A DNA stretch of 13,216 nt from contig FR878652.1 in NCBI GenBank assembly GCA_000434535.1, positions 1-13,216 of the forward strand, given 5' to 3'. Position 1 is the first letter of the stretch, and each line of letters opens with the position of its first letter. This document shows, piece by piece, positions 6,225-12,856 of the stretch. The position numbers and the translations under genes were made by a program. The DNA is from Collinsella sp. CAG:166. Its GTDB lineage: Bacteria; Actinomycetota; Coriobacteriia; Coriobacteriales; Coriobacteriaceae. The notes beneath the pieces are model-generated. The model was not told the DNA's origin. It did not search any database and saw only the letters and a program-made list of their open reading frames with translations.

Positions 6225-6785
6225 TTAGCCAAAGTAGCGCTTGAGCAGGCCGGCGAAAGCCTTGCCGTGGCGAGCCTCGTCGCGAGCCATCTCATGCACG
6301 GTGTCGTGGATGGCATCGAGACCAGCGGCCTTGGCGCGCTTGGCAAGATCGGTCTTGCCGGCGGTGGCGCCGTTCTCGGCCTCAACGCGCATCTCGAGGT
6401 TCTTCTTGGTGGAGTCGGTCACGACCTCGCCCAGGAGCTCGGCGAACTTGGCGGCGTGCTCGGCCTCCTCGTGGGCAGCCTTCTCCCAGTACAGGCCAAT
6501 CTCGGGGTAGCCCTCGCGATGAGCGACGCGAGCCATGGCCAGGTACATACCGACCTCAGAGCACTCGCCCTCAAAGTTGGCGCGCAGGTCGGCAACGATG
6601 TCCTCGGAGACGCCCTCCATCTTGGCGACGCCCACGACGTGCTCGGCAGCCCACTCGAGCTGGCCCTCCTCCTGCTTCAGGAAACGAGAACCGGGAACGC
6701 CGCACTGGGGGCACTTAAAATCCTCGGGCAGCTGGTCGCCGTCGAACTCTTCCACATAACCGCAAACGGGGCAAACAAACTTCAT
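6225..6785 (-). CDS. reverse rubrerythrin (rubredoxin domain first), peroxide reductase
   Basis: Rubrerythrins reduce hydrogen peroxide to water in the cytoplasm of anaerobes, taking electrons from NADH through a rubredoxin reductase or similar partner. The 186-residue product has the reversed layout known from clostridial NADH peroxidase: a rubredoxin-like iron site first (CPVC at 5-8, CPQC at 25-28), then a four-helix ferritin-like di-iron domain. Likely ligands are E72/E74, the ExxH motif E107-H110, E137, and the second ExxH E170-H173. The start at 6785 is set by AAAGGAT at the right distance and by the rubredoxin motif beginning at residue 5. Codons are strongly biased to C/G endings, as in highly expressed genes. 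It has its own promoter and terminator and is divergent from the alcohol dehydrogenase gene. Confidence 0.93.
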   Translation of the reverse strand: MKFVCPVCGYVEEFDGDQLPEDFKCPQCGVPGSRFLKQEEGQLEWAAEHVVGVAKMEGVSEDIVADLRANFEGECSEVGMYLAMARVAHREGYPEIGLYWEKAAHEEAEHAAKFAELLGEVVTDSTKKNLEMRVEAENGATAGKTDLAKRAKAAGLDAIHDTVHEMARDEARHGKAFAGLLKRYFG

Positions 6786-6820
6786 GATTCGATCCTTTCG
6801 ATCGATGGCGATTGTGCGCT

Positions 6821-6851
6821 CGTCCGGTCCCGTAAGGGCCCTCTCCGGACG
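6821..6851 (-). promoter_or_regulatory. hairpin in the rubrerythrin 5' leader
   Basis: CGTCCGG (6821-6827) pairs with CCGGACG (6845-6851). Within the loop CCC and GGG can pair around GTAA. It lies in the predicted untranslated leader, about 35 bases upstream of the start codon. It could stabilise the message or tune its translation. No known riboswitch is recognised. Confidence 0.45.
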
Positions 6852-6869
6852 TGCGTCTTGACGTGTTCT

Positions 6870-6897
6870 ATTATCCATAAATGCAACCGAATGTGAA
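6870..6897 (-). promoter_or_regulatory. promoter of the rubrerythrin gene
   Basis: On the minus strand TTCACA (complement of 6892-6897) is followed after 16 bases by GATAAT (complement of 6870-6875). Each box is one base from consensus. Transcription would start near 6863 and give a leader of about 75-80 bases. The AT-rich sequence upstream (6898-6960) could hold a peroxide or iron regulator site, but I cannot name one. Confidence 0.6.
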
Positions 6898-7006
6898 GCC
6901 TATTAGGAATGATTTTTAATAAAACAATTTTGAGATATGAAGATGTTGATTGATTAACGATTGGCAGGCTGTCTTTGACCGCCGCTGAGTACAATCGGTC
7001 GAGCAA

Positions 7007-7024
7007 ATGTTGACCTATCAACAA
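7007..7024. promoter_or_regulatory. Rex-like operator before the alcohol/aldehyde dehydrogenase operon
   Basis: ATGTTGACCTATCAACAA contains perfect inverted half-sites TGTTGA and TCAACA separated by four bases. It agrees with the clostridial-type Rex consensus TTGTTAA-N4-TTAACAA at 11 of 14 defined positions. Rex represses fermentation genes when NAD+ exceeds NADH. The site lies 17 bases before the start codon and just ahead of the Shine-Dalgarno, downstream of a possible -10 TACAAT (6990-6995) that lacks a clear -35. Binding here would block transcription. No Rex gene is in the window. Confidence 0.5.
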
Positions 7025-7041
7025 ATAAAGGAGTTTCCTTT

Positions 7042-8262
7042 ATGCATCTAGCCCGTCGTGCCTGGTGCCGAACATATCAGACGGTTTTTCGCATTGCATT
7101 GCCGATCCTGCCCTATACCGAGCCGCGCATTTTGGAGCATGCCGAGGATGTGCCCGCGGTGCTTCAAAAACGCTCGATCCAGAAGGTTCTTATCGTGACA
7201 GACCCTGGTATTGCACGTTTGGGGCTCACGGCATCACTCGAGCGTGCGCTTACGGCTCAGGGGATTGGCGCTACGGTCTATGCCGAAACGCGTGCGAACC
7301 CCACGGTCTCAAACGTGGAGGAAGCGGCGGCGCTGTATCGCGAGAACGACTGCCGGGCCATTATCGGCTTTGGTGGCGGTTCGGCCATGGACTGCGCCAA
7401 GGGTGTGGGGGCGCGCATTGCACAGCCGAACAAGCCCATCAACAAGATGCGTGGCCTGTTGCGCGTCCACCGTCTCCTGCCGCTACTTATTGCGGTTCCC
7501 ACTACCGCCGGTACGGGAAGCGAAGTCACGCTCGCGGCGGTAATTACCGATAACGAGACGCACTATAAATACCCCATTAACGACTTTGTGCTCATCCCGC
7601 GTTTTGCGGTGCACGACCCCGAGTTTACGCGCGGGTTGCCGGCGTCCACCACGGGGCAGACGGGTATGGATGCCCTGACGCATGCTGTCGAGGCCTTTAT
7701 CGGCCGTAGCACCACGCCCTACACGCGCAAGATGGCGCGTCAGGCGGTCCAGCTCATCCGCGACAATTTGCTCGAGGCCTATGAGCATGGCGACGACATG
7801 CGTGCGCGCCGCAATATGCTTTCGGCGGCGTATAAGGCAGGCGTTGCGTTTACCCGCTCCTATGTCGGATATGTGCATGCCATCGCGCACAGTCTGGGCG
7901 GCCGATACGGAATTCCGCACGGTTTAGCCAACGCGATCATCCTGCCGCACATGCTTCGCGCTTATGGTGACGCCGCCGCCCCCAAGCTTGCCGATCTTGC
8001 TCGCATGGCGGGCATTGCGCCGGCTACCGCGCAGGACAGTCTTGCGGCCGAGGCCTTTATCGATTGGGTCGACCGCATGAACGAGGCCCTGGGAATCCCC
8101 AAATATGTCTCAGGTATTCGCCGCTCCGATATTCCGCAAATGGCGGCGCATGCCGATGCCGAGGCCAATCCGCTGTATCCCGTTCCGCTTTTGATGGACC
8201 GCCTGGAGCTCGAGTATATGTACGAAGTTGTTGCAGGTGGTATGTTTGAGGACGAGAACTAG
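7042..8262 (+). CDS. iron-containing alcohol dehydrogenase
   Basis: This NAD(P)-dependent, cytoplasmic group III alcohol dehydrogenase most likely interconverts an aldehyde and its alcohol to recycle reduced cofactor in fermentation. The 406-residue product shows the family layout. The dinucleotide-binding domain has GFGGGSAMDCAKG (109-121) and VPTTAGTGSE (152-161). The all-helical metal domain has ligands D210 and H214 in GMDALTHAVEAF, H279 in VHAIAHSLGG, and H293 in GIPHGLANA. The spacings match E. coli FucO. AAAGGAG (7027-7033) precedes the ATG by 8 bases; AAAGGA and TCCTTT around it could form a small hairpin hiding the ribosome site. The N-terminus (YQTVFRIALPILPYTEP) is like that of clostridial relatives, supporting this start. 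The aldehyde dehydrogenase gene follows 8 bases later. Substrate cannot be set from sequence. Confidence 0.93.
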   Translation: MHLARRAWCRTYQTVFRIALPILPYTEPRILEHAEDVPAVLQKRSIQKVLIVTDPGIARLGLTASLERALTAQGIGATVYAETRANPTVSNVEEAAALYRENDCRAIIGFGGGSAMDCAKGVGARIAQPNKPINKMRGLLRVHRLLPLLIAVPTTAGTGSEVTLAAVITDNETHYKYPINDFVLIPRFAVHDPEFTRGLPASTTGQTGMDALTHAVEAFIGRSTTPYTRKMARQAVQLIRDNLLEAYEHGDDMRARRNMLSAAYKAGVAFTRSYVGYVHAIAHSLGGRYGIPHGLANAIILPHMLRAYGDAAAPKLADLARMAGIAPATAQDSLAAEAFIDWVDRMNEALGIPKYVSGIRRSDIPQMAAHADAEANPLYPVPLLMDRLELEYMYEVVAGGMFEDEN

Positions 8263-8270
8263 GAGGGTCC

Positions 8271-9650
8271 ATGAACACCGAGGAAATTGCGCGCATCGTC
8301 GGCGATCAGCGCACCTACTTTAAGACGCACGCTACGTTTGATGTCGATGCTCGCCGCCGCGCACTGGTGCGCCTGCGCGATGCGGTTCGTGCGCACGAGG
8401 GCGATATTGCCCATGCGCTTAAGACCGATTTGGGTAAGTCGCATGACGAGGCATATATGTGCGAGATCGGCACGTCGCTTTCCGAGATTCGCCATCAGAT
8501 TGCGCATATGGCCCGATGGAGCCGCCCGCGCCTGCGCCCCTGCGACCTCGCCAATGCCATTAGTGTGTGCAAAACGCAAGCCGTGCCCTATGGCGTCACG
8601 CTCATTATGGCTCCGTGGAACTACCCGTTTTTGCTAACACTCGAGCCGCTCGCCGGCGCCCTTGCCGCGGGTAACACCGTGGTCATCAAGCCGAGTGCCT
8701 ATGCGCCGGCTTCGAGCGCGGTGCTCAAGCAAATCTGTGAAGAGGCATTTGATCCGTGCCTGGTGACGGTTGTCGAGGGCGGGCGCGCCGAGAATGAGGC
8801 GCTGCTCGATGAATGCTGGGACAAGATCTTCTTTACCGGTAGTGTTCCGGTTGGCAAGCTCGTCATGGAGCGCGCGAGTAAAAACCTTACGCCCGTGACG
8901 CTTGAGCTGGGCGGAAAGAGCCCCTGTGTCGTGGATGCGACGGCAAACCTGAAGGTCGCGGCGCGGCGCATCGCCTTTGGTAAATGGCTCAACGTGGGGC
9001 AGACCTGCGTGGCGCCCGACTACCTGCTGGTCGATACGCGCGTGCACGACGAGCTGCTGGGCCTCATCAAGGAGGAGGTCCGTCGCATGTTTGGCGAACA
9101 TCCACTCGACAATGAGGATTACGGACATATCGTCAACGCCAAGCATTTTGCGCGTGCGCGCGGGCTGATCGATCCCGATAAGGTTGTGCTTGGAGGCACG
9201 GCGCGCGAGTCGTCGCTCAAGATCGAGCCGACGATTTTGGACGGCGTGACCCCCGATGACGCCGTGATGCAGGAGGAGATCTTCGGCCCCATCTTACCGG
9301 TGCTGGCGTTTGAGAGCCTAGACGAGGCCGAGACGTTTATTACGGATCGTCCGACGCCGCTGGCCCTGTATATCTTTAGCCAGGACCGTGCGGTTCAGCA
9401 GCGCTTTGTGCGTTACGTGCCCTTTGGTGGTGGCTGTGTTAATGACACCATTATGCATTTGGCCACGAGCCATATGGGCTTTGGCGGCATGGGTGCGAGC
9501 GGTATGGGCCAGTACCATGGCCGCGAGAGCTTCGATACGTTTAGCCACAAGAAGAGCATCGTGAACAAGGCAACGTGGCTGGACGTGCCATTCCGCTATG
9601 CTCCTTACGCAAGCTGGAAGCACAAGTTCGTGCGCATGTTTGTGCATTAG
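8271..9650 (+). CDS. NAD(P)-dependent aldehyde dehydrogenase, class 3-like
   Basis: The enzyme oxidises aldehydes to carboxylic acids. The 459-residue product is shorter than the usual 480-500 and ends in the hydrophobic/basic tail typical of the class 3 (fatty aldehyde) branch. Catalytic residues are visible: N117 in APWNYPF, the general base E212 in LELGGKSP, and the nucleophile C246 in GQTCVAPDY. The cofactor loop is FTGSVPVGK (188-196) and EEIFGPILPV lies in the C-terminal half. Its Shine-Dalgarno AGGAGGG overlaps the stop of the preceding alcohol dehydrogenase gene, so the two are translated as a pair. Together they could dismute an aldehyde into alcohol and acid or pass redox balance between them, and the Rex-like site would control both. 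No terminator follows, so the downstream HIRAN gene may share the transcript. Confidence 0.94.
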   Translation: MNTEEIARIVGDQRTYFKTHATFDVDARRRALVRLRDAVRAHEGDIAHALKTDLGKSHDEAYMCEIGTSLSEIRHQIAHMARWSRPRLRPCDLANAISVCKTQAVPYGVTLIMAPWNYPFLLTLEPLAGALAAGNTVVIKPSAYAPASSAVLKQICEEAFDPCLVTVVEGGRAENEALLDECWDKIFFTGSVPVGKLVMERASKNLTPVTLELGGKSPCVVDATANLKVAARRIAFGKWLNVGQTCVAPDYLLVDTRVHDELLGLIKEEVRRMFGEHPLDNEDYGHIVNAKHFARARGLIDPDKVVLGGTARESSLKIEPTILDGVTPDDAVMQEEIFGPILPVLAFESLDEAETFITDRPTPLALYIFSQDRAVQQRFVRYVPFGGGCVNDTIMHLATSHMGFGGMGASGMGQYHGRESFDTFSHKKSIVNKATWLDVPFRYAPYASWKHKFVRMFVH

Positions 9651-9670
9651 AATCAGATAAGGATGAATTT

Positions 9671-9844
9671 ATGTCCGCACGGGCTCGTAGACTTCTCGAT
9701 AAGGTCAAACGCTGGTTTATCCGGCCGTTAGAGGAGTTGCTATGTACGAGCCTTCACGTGTTCTTCTGTCATTTCATATTGCAGGATTTCAGTATGCCGA
9801 CGGTGCCTTGGTCCTGGGCGATCTTGAGGTTGGCGATAAACTGA
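9671..9844 (+). CDS. short ORF overlapping the HIRAN gene start, possibly its displaced N-terminus
   Basis: An ATG at 9671 with a good Shine-Dalgarno (AAGGAT, 9659-9664) opens a 57-codon frame. Its first 24 residues (MSARARRLLDKVKRWFIRPL then EELL) look like a basic amphipathic helix. After about codon 24 the frame overlaps the HIRAN gene and reads as nonsense. The HIRAN frame differs by one base: re-reading one base near 9742 would join EELL to MYEPSR. It may be a leader peptide coupled to HIRAN translation, an N-terminal extension lost by a one-base deletion, or a chance frame. Confidence 0.3.
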   Translation: MSARARRLLDKVKRWFIRPLEELLCTSLHVFFCHFILQDFSMPTVPWSWAILRLAIN

Positions 9845-10068
9845 CGCTGTGCGCCGAGCGCGATAATCCCCATGACCCCGAGGCGGTTGCGATCTATTAC
9901 GGCAACACCAAGCTTGGCTATGTTCCGGGAAACGAGGTTGGTCCGCTGTCCTTGATGATGTATTACGGCCACGAGGACGTATTTGAGGCCCGTGTGCAAC
10001 AGGTTGCCCCCGAGCGCAGCCCGTGGCATCAGGTGCGCGTTGGGCTCTATGTGGTGGATGCTCGCTAG
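9742..10068 (+). CDS. stand-alone HIRAN-domain protein
   Basis: HIRAN domains in eukaryotic Rad5/HLTF bind the 3' ends of single-stranded DNA at stalled forks. Small bacterial proteins made of the domain alone have no settled role. The 108-residue product has the family signature: FHIAGF at 11-16, a glycine-rich GDLEVGDKLTL segment, NPHDPEAVA at 42-50 and KLGYVP at 57-62. The ATG at 9742 follows GAGGAG (9731-9736) by 5 bases and gives a complete domain. A short frame beginning at 9671 runs into it and may be a displaced N-terminus. It follows the aldehyde dehydrogenase gene without a terminator and precedes a small charged protein by 18 bases, so it could be co-transcribed with both. Confidence 0.85.
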   Translation: MYEPSRVLLSFHIAGFQYADGALVLGDLEVGDKLTLCAERDNPHDPEAVAIYYGNTKLGYVPGNEVGPLSLMMYYGHEDVFEARVQQVAPERSPWHQVRVGLYVVDAR

Positions 10069-10086
10069 TCGGCAATGGAGGCGGCC

Positions 10087-10269
10087 ATGTTTGATGATGA
10101 CGACGACCTGCTCGATCTGACAGACGATCCGTTTGAGTGGGATATGCTACTCGATGACGATGAGTTGGAGCAGGATCGTAAAAAGCGGCAGGACAAGAAA
10201 ACCCAGGGTGACGCTTCGAAAAAGCAAGACAAGCGCCGCCGCGGGCTGTTCGGCGGGCTCTTTGGATAA
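10087..10269 (+). CDS. 60-aa charge-segregated protein of unknown function
   Basis: I do not recognise this protein. The first 30 residues are strongly acidic (MFDDDDDLLDLTDDPFEWD and DDDELEQD). The next 22 are rich in lysine, arginine and glutamine. The end is RRRGLFGGLFG, a glycine/phenylalanine tail that could insert in or touch a membrane or a protein groove. The start at 10087 is chosen because GGAGG (10077-10081) lies 5 bases before it; the ATG at 10075 has no ribosome site. It follows the HIRAN gene closely, suggesting co-expression. Good ribosome spacing and sensible codons argue that it is real. The protein is probably disordered. Confidence 0.65.
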   Translation: MFDDDDDLLDLTDDPFEWDMLLDDDELEQDRKKRQDKKTQGDASKKQDKRRRGLFGGLFG

Positions 10270-10335
10270 CCGCCGCATCGCTACGTCTGTATACTTAGCA
10301 CGAGTTGAAGACGTTGCGAAATGAGGGCACAGACG

Positions 10336-10881
10336 ATGATGTGGTTTACCGCCGACCTGCACCTGGGCGATACGAATATCTTGCACGATATGGATCGACC
10401 GTTTGGCTCGGTCGAGGAGATGAACCGCAAGGTCATCGATGCCATCAATGAGTGCGTGGCTGCGGACGACCGCCTCTATATCTTGGGAGACTTTACCTAT
10501 CGTTTGCCCCTGGCGGAGGCGGTGTGCCTGCGCGAGCGCATCGAATGCCAGAACGTGACGCTCATCCGTGGTAACCATGACGGTGGCTGGGAAGATCCCG
10601 ACGTACCGCAGATTTGGGAAGACGTGCGCGATTACCTGGAGATTGCTCCCGGCTATGCCAAGGGCCATCGTCTGGTTATGAGCCACTACCCCATGCTCAG
10701 CTGGAATGGCAAGGCACGTGGCGCCATCATGCTGCACGGGCATATCCACAGCAGGGGTGACCGCACCAACGCACGCAACCGCGATCGCGAGCGCCCCATT
10801 TACCGCTACGATGTGGGCCTCGACGCCAACGACTACAAGCCCGTAAGCCGAGACCAGATCCTGAATTTCTTTGGACTGTAG
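10336..10881 (+). CDS. calcineurin-like metallophosphoesterase
   Basis: The 181-residue product is a compact two-metal phosphoesterase. All five family motifs are present: DLHLGD (D7, H9), GDF (D52), GNHD (N80, H81), SHYP (H117) and GHIH (H136, H138). Small proteins of this type hydrolyse phosphoesters of nucleotides or other small molecules; the substrate here is unknown. I prefer the ATG at 10336 because GAGGG (10323-10327) lies 8 bases before it. An ATG at 10321 would add five residues and has no ribosome site. A possible -10, TATACT (10290-10295), lies upstream without a clear -35, so the gene may have its own promoter. Tandem hairpins follow the stop. Confidence 0.92.
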   Translation: MMWFTADLHLGDTNILHDMDRPFGSVEEMNRKVIDAINECVAADDRLYILGDFTYRLPLAEAVCLRERIECQNVTLIRGNHDGGWEDPDVPQIWEDVRDYLEIAPGYAKGHRLVMSHYPMLSWNGKARGAIMLHGHIHSRGDRTNARNRDRERPIYRYDVGLDANDYKPVSRDQILNFFGL

Positions 10882-10887
10882 CTCGCA

Positions 10888-10924
10888 AACCGCCACGAAG
10901 GGGACAGGCACCTTTGTGGCGGTT
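10888..10924. repeat. GGGAC-type palindromic repeat with a 14-bp stem
   Basis: AACCGCCACGAAGG (10888-10901) pairs with CCTTTGTGGCGGTT (10911-10924), with one G-T pair, around the loop GGACAGGCA. The core GGGGACAGGCACCTTT (10900-10915) shares GGGACAGG with the complement of 10-17 near the window's left edge. It begins only 6 bases after the phosphoesterase stop and lies directly before a second hairpin. Confidence 0.65.
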
Positions 10925-10926
10925 CT

Positions 10927-10961
10927 GGCGCCGTTGCCATTCTGGCAGCGGTGCCTATTTT
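10927..10961 (+). terminator. probable intrinsic terminator after the phosphoesterase gene
   Basis: GGCGCCGTTGCCA (10927-10939) pairs with TGGCAGCGGTGCC (10943-10955) through 13 positions including two G-T pairs. The loop is TTC, and TATTTTGT follows. It begins two bases after the preceding hairpin. Confidence 0.75.
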
Positions 10962-11019
10962 GTCCGCGCGGCGCGGTAGAGTGTAGGCGGTTGAAATTTG
11001 CGTCCATTGAGGAGCTGCT

Positions 11020-12777
11020 ATGAACGAGATCAAGTGCCCGCATTGCGGCGAAGTTTTTAAGGTCGATGCGTCCGGCTATGCGGATATCGTCAAGCAAGTG
11101 CGCGATGCTGAGTTCTCGCGTGACCTGGATGAGCGCGTAGCGGCGGCTCGACGCGAGGGCGAGCAGGCGCTGGAGCTTGAGCGCTCGCGTTCGTCAGCCG
11201 CTTTGCAGGAGGCAGAGTCTCAGCGCAACGCTCAGCTCGTTGAGCAGAAGAACGCTGCGGCTCAGCAGCTGGCACAAGAGGTCGCCAAGCGCGATGCCGA
11301 GCTTGCCGAGTTGCGCGCCAAGCTCGAGGGCGCTGCCGCAGAGCGCGAGAGCGCAAGTCAGCGTGCGGCGGTTGAAGCCCGTGCCGATGCTCAGAAGGAG
11401 AATGCTGAGCTTCAGCGCGAGATCGACAATTTGCGTGCGCAGCTGGGACGCAAAGATGACGAAGCCAAGCTTGCCGAGTCGGCGGCGCGCAACGCTGCTC
11501 AAAACGATTTAGCTGCACGTGATGCTCAGATTGCCGAGCTGCAGGCCAGGCTTGCCGCGGCGGACAAGGCCCAGGAGATGGCGCTTGCCGCTGCCGCGGC
11601 AGAGTCGCAGCGTGAGCTCGATGCCGCTCGCAGCGAGGCCGAGCGCGTGCTTGCTGACTACCGCGCGACGGTGCAGGAGAAGTTTTCCGCCGCAAAGGCT
11701 CAGTCCGAACAAGAGGCCGAGGGCCTGCGTGCCCAGCTGCGCGAGCAGGAGCTGATGGCAAAAATGAACCTGTCGGAGGCAGTCGCCGCGGCGGAGCGAG
11801 AGCGCGATGAAGCACGTGCCAAGCTGACGAGCGAGCTGGCAGTGCGCGATTCTCGCGAGGAACAGGCCAAGGCGGCACACGAGCTCGAGCTTGCGCAGGC
11901 CAAGCGCGCGAGCGATGACCTGATTCGCTACAAGGATGAAGAGATTGAGCGCCTTAAGGACATGAAGGTCCGCCTGTCCACCAAGATGGTGGGCGAGTCG
12001 CTCGAACAGCATTGCGAGACCGAGTTCAATCGCCTGCGCATGACGGCGTTTCCCAATGCATACTTCGAGAAAGATAACGATGCATCCGAGGGCACCAAGG
12101 GCGATTTTATCTTCCGCGAGTGCGACGCGAGCGGTAACGAGGTCATCTCGATCATGTTCGAGATGAAAAACGAGAACGACGAGACCGCGACCAAGCACAA
12201 GAACGAGGATTTCTTTAAGAAGCTCGACCACGATCGCCGCCAAAAGGGCTGCGAGTACGCAGTGCTCTGCACGCTGCTCGAGCCCGAGAGCGAGCTTTAC
12301 AACGCCGGTATCGTGGATGTGAGCTACCGCTACGAGAAGATGTACGTGATCCGCCCGCAATTCTTCATTCCTATGATCACGCTGCTGCGCAACGCCGCCA
12401 TGGGTTCGCTGCGCTATAAGCAGGAGCTGGCGGAGTACAAACAGCAGAATATCGACGTTACGAACTTCGAAGCCAAGATGGAGAAGTTCAAGGACGGCTT
12501 CTCGCGCAACTACAACCTGGCGAGTAAGCAGTTCGAGTCGGCGATTAAGGAGATCGATGCCGCCATTAAGCAGCTCGAGAAGACCAAGGACGACCTGCGT
12601 CGCAGTACCGAGAATCTGCGTCTGGCCCACAACAAAGCCGATGAACTCACCATTCGAAAGCTCACGTGGGGCAACAAGACCATGAAGGCTGCCTTTGACG
12701 AGGCACGTGAGGCTGCGCCGGAGACAGGCGATGAACCAGCCGAGGCGGATTCGTATGAGGTCGAGGATGCCGAGTAA
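11020..12777 (+). CDS. DUF2130 coiled-coil protein with PD-(D/E)XK signature
   Basis: This 585-residue protein belongs to the conserved bacterial DUF2130 family, whose biological role is not established. It opens with CPHCGEVF (6-13), a single CxxC knuckle. It continues with about 290 residues (30-320) of alanine, glutamate, arginine and glutamine heptads that should form a long coiled coil. The conserved globular domain follows (about 325-460). It contains GTKGDFIF with D362, then FEMKN with E381 and K383, an upstream E334, and a KHKNEDFFKKLDHDR segment; D...ExK is the PD-(D/E)XK nuclease pattern. A second helical part (465-560) and an acidic tail end the protein. GAGGAG (11009-11014) precedes the ATG by 5 bases. 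The catalytic reading is my inference; a DNA-structure or phage-related role would fit. Confidence 0.88.
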   Translation: MNEIKCPHCGEVFKVDASGYADIVKQVRDAEFSRDLDERVAAARREGEQALELERSRSSAALQEAESQRNAQLVEQKNAAAQQLAQEVAKRDAELAELRAKLEGAAAERESASQRAAVEARADAQKENAELQREIDNLRAQLGRKDDEAKLAESAARNAAQNDLAARDAQIAELQARLAAADKAQEMALAAAAAESQRELDAARSEAERVLADYRATVQEKFSAAKAQSEQEAEGLRAQLREQELMAKMNLSEAVAAAERERDEARAKLTSELAVRDSREEQAKAAHELELAQAKRASDDLIRYKDEEIERLKDMKVRLSTKMVGESLEQHCETEFNRLRMTAFPNAYFEKDNDASEGTKGDFIFRECDASGNEVISIMFEMKNENDETATKHKNEDFFKKLDHDRRQKGCEYAVLCTLLEPESELYNAGIVDVSYRYEKMYVIRPQFFIPMITLLRNAAMGSLRYKQELAEYKQQNIDVTNFEAKMEKFKDGFSRNYNLASKQFESAIKEIDAAIKQLEKTKDDLRRSTENLRLAHNKADELTIRKLTWGNKTMKAAFDEAREAAPETGDEPAEADSYEVEDAE

Positions 12778-12796
12778 GGCATAGCGTATAGTGCAA

Positions 12797-12840
12797 AAGC
12801 GGGGCCGCTGGCGATATTGCCAACGGCCCCGCTTCGTTTC
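12797..12840. terminator. bidirectional terminator between convergent genes
   Basis: AAGCGGGGCCG (12797-12807) pairs with CGGCCCCGCTT (12824-12834). After a C-A mismatch, TGGC (12809-12812) pairs with GCCA (12819-12822) around GATATT. On the plus strand CGTTTCGTT follows; on the minus strand the stem runs into TTTT. It serves both the DUF2130 gene and the helicase gene that converge here. Confidence 0.88.
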
Positions 12841-12856
12841 GTTCCAGTATGTTCGG

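Noticed and set aside
6267..6896. Plus-strand open frame of 209 codons over the rubrerythrin gene
   Set aside because: It is a shadow of the strongly biased rubrerythrin codons; it has no motif and would run through the rubrerythrin promoter.
6898..6960. PerR- or Fnr-type operator upstream of rubrerythrin
   Set aside because: The region is AT-rich with a TTGAT half-site, but no full dyad matches either consensus well enough to claim.
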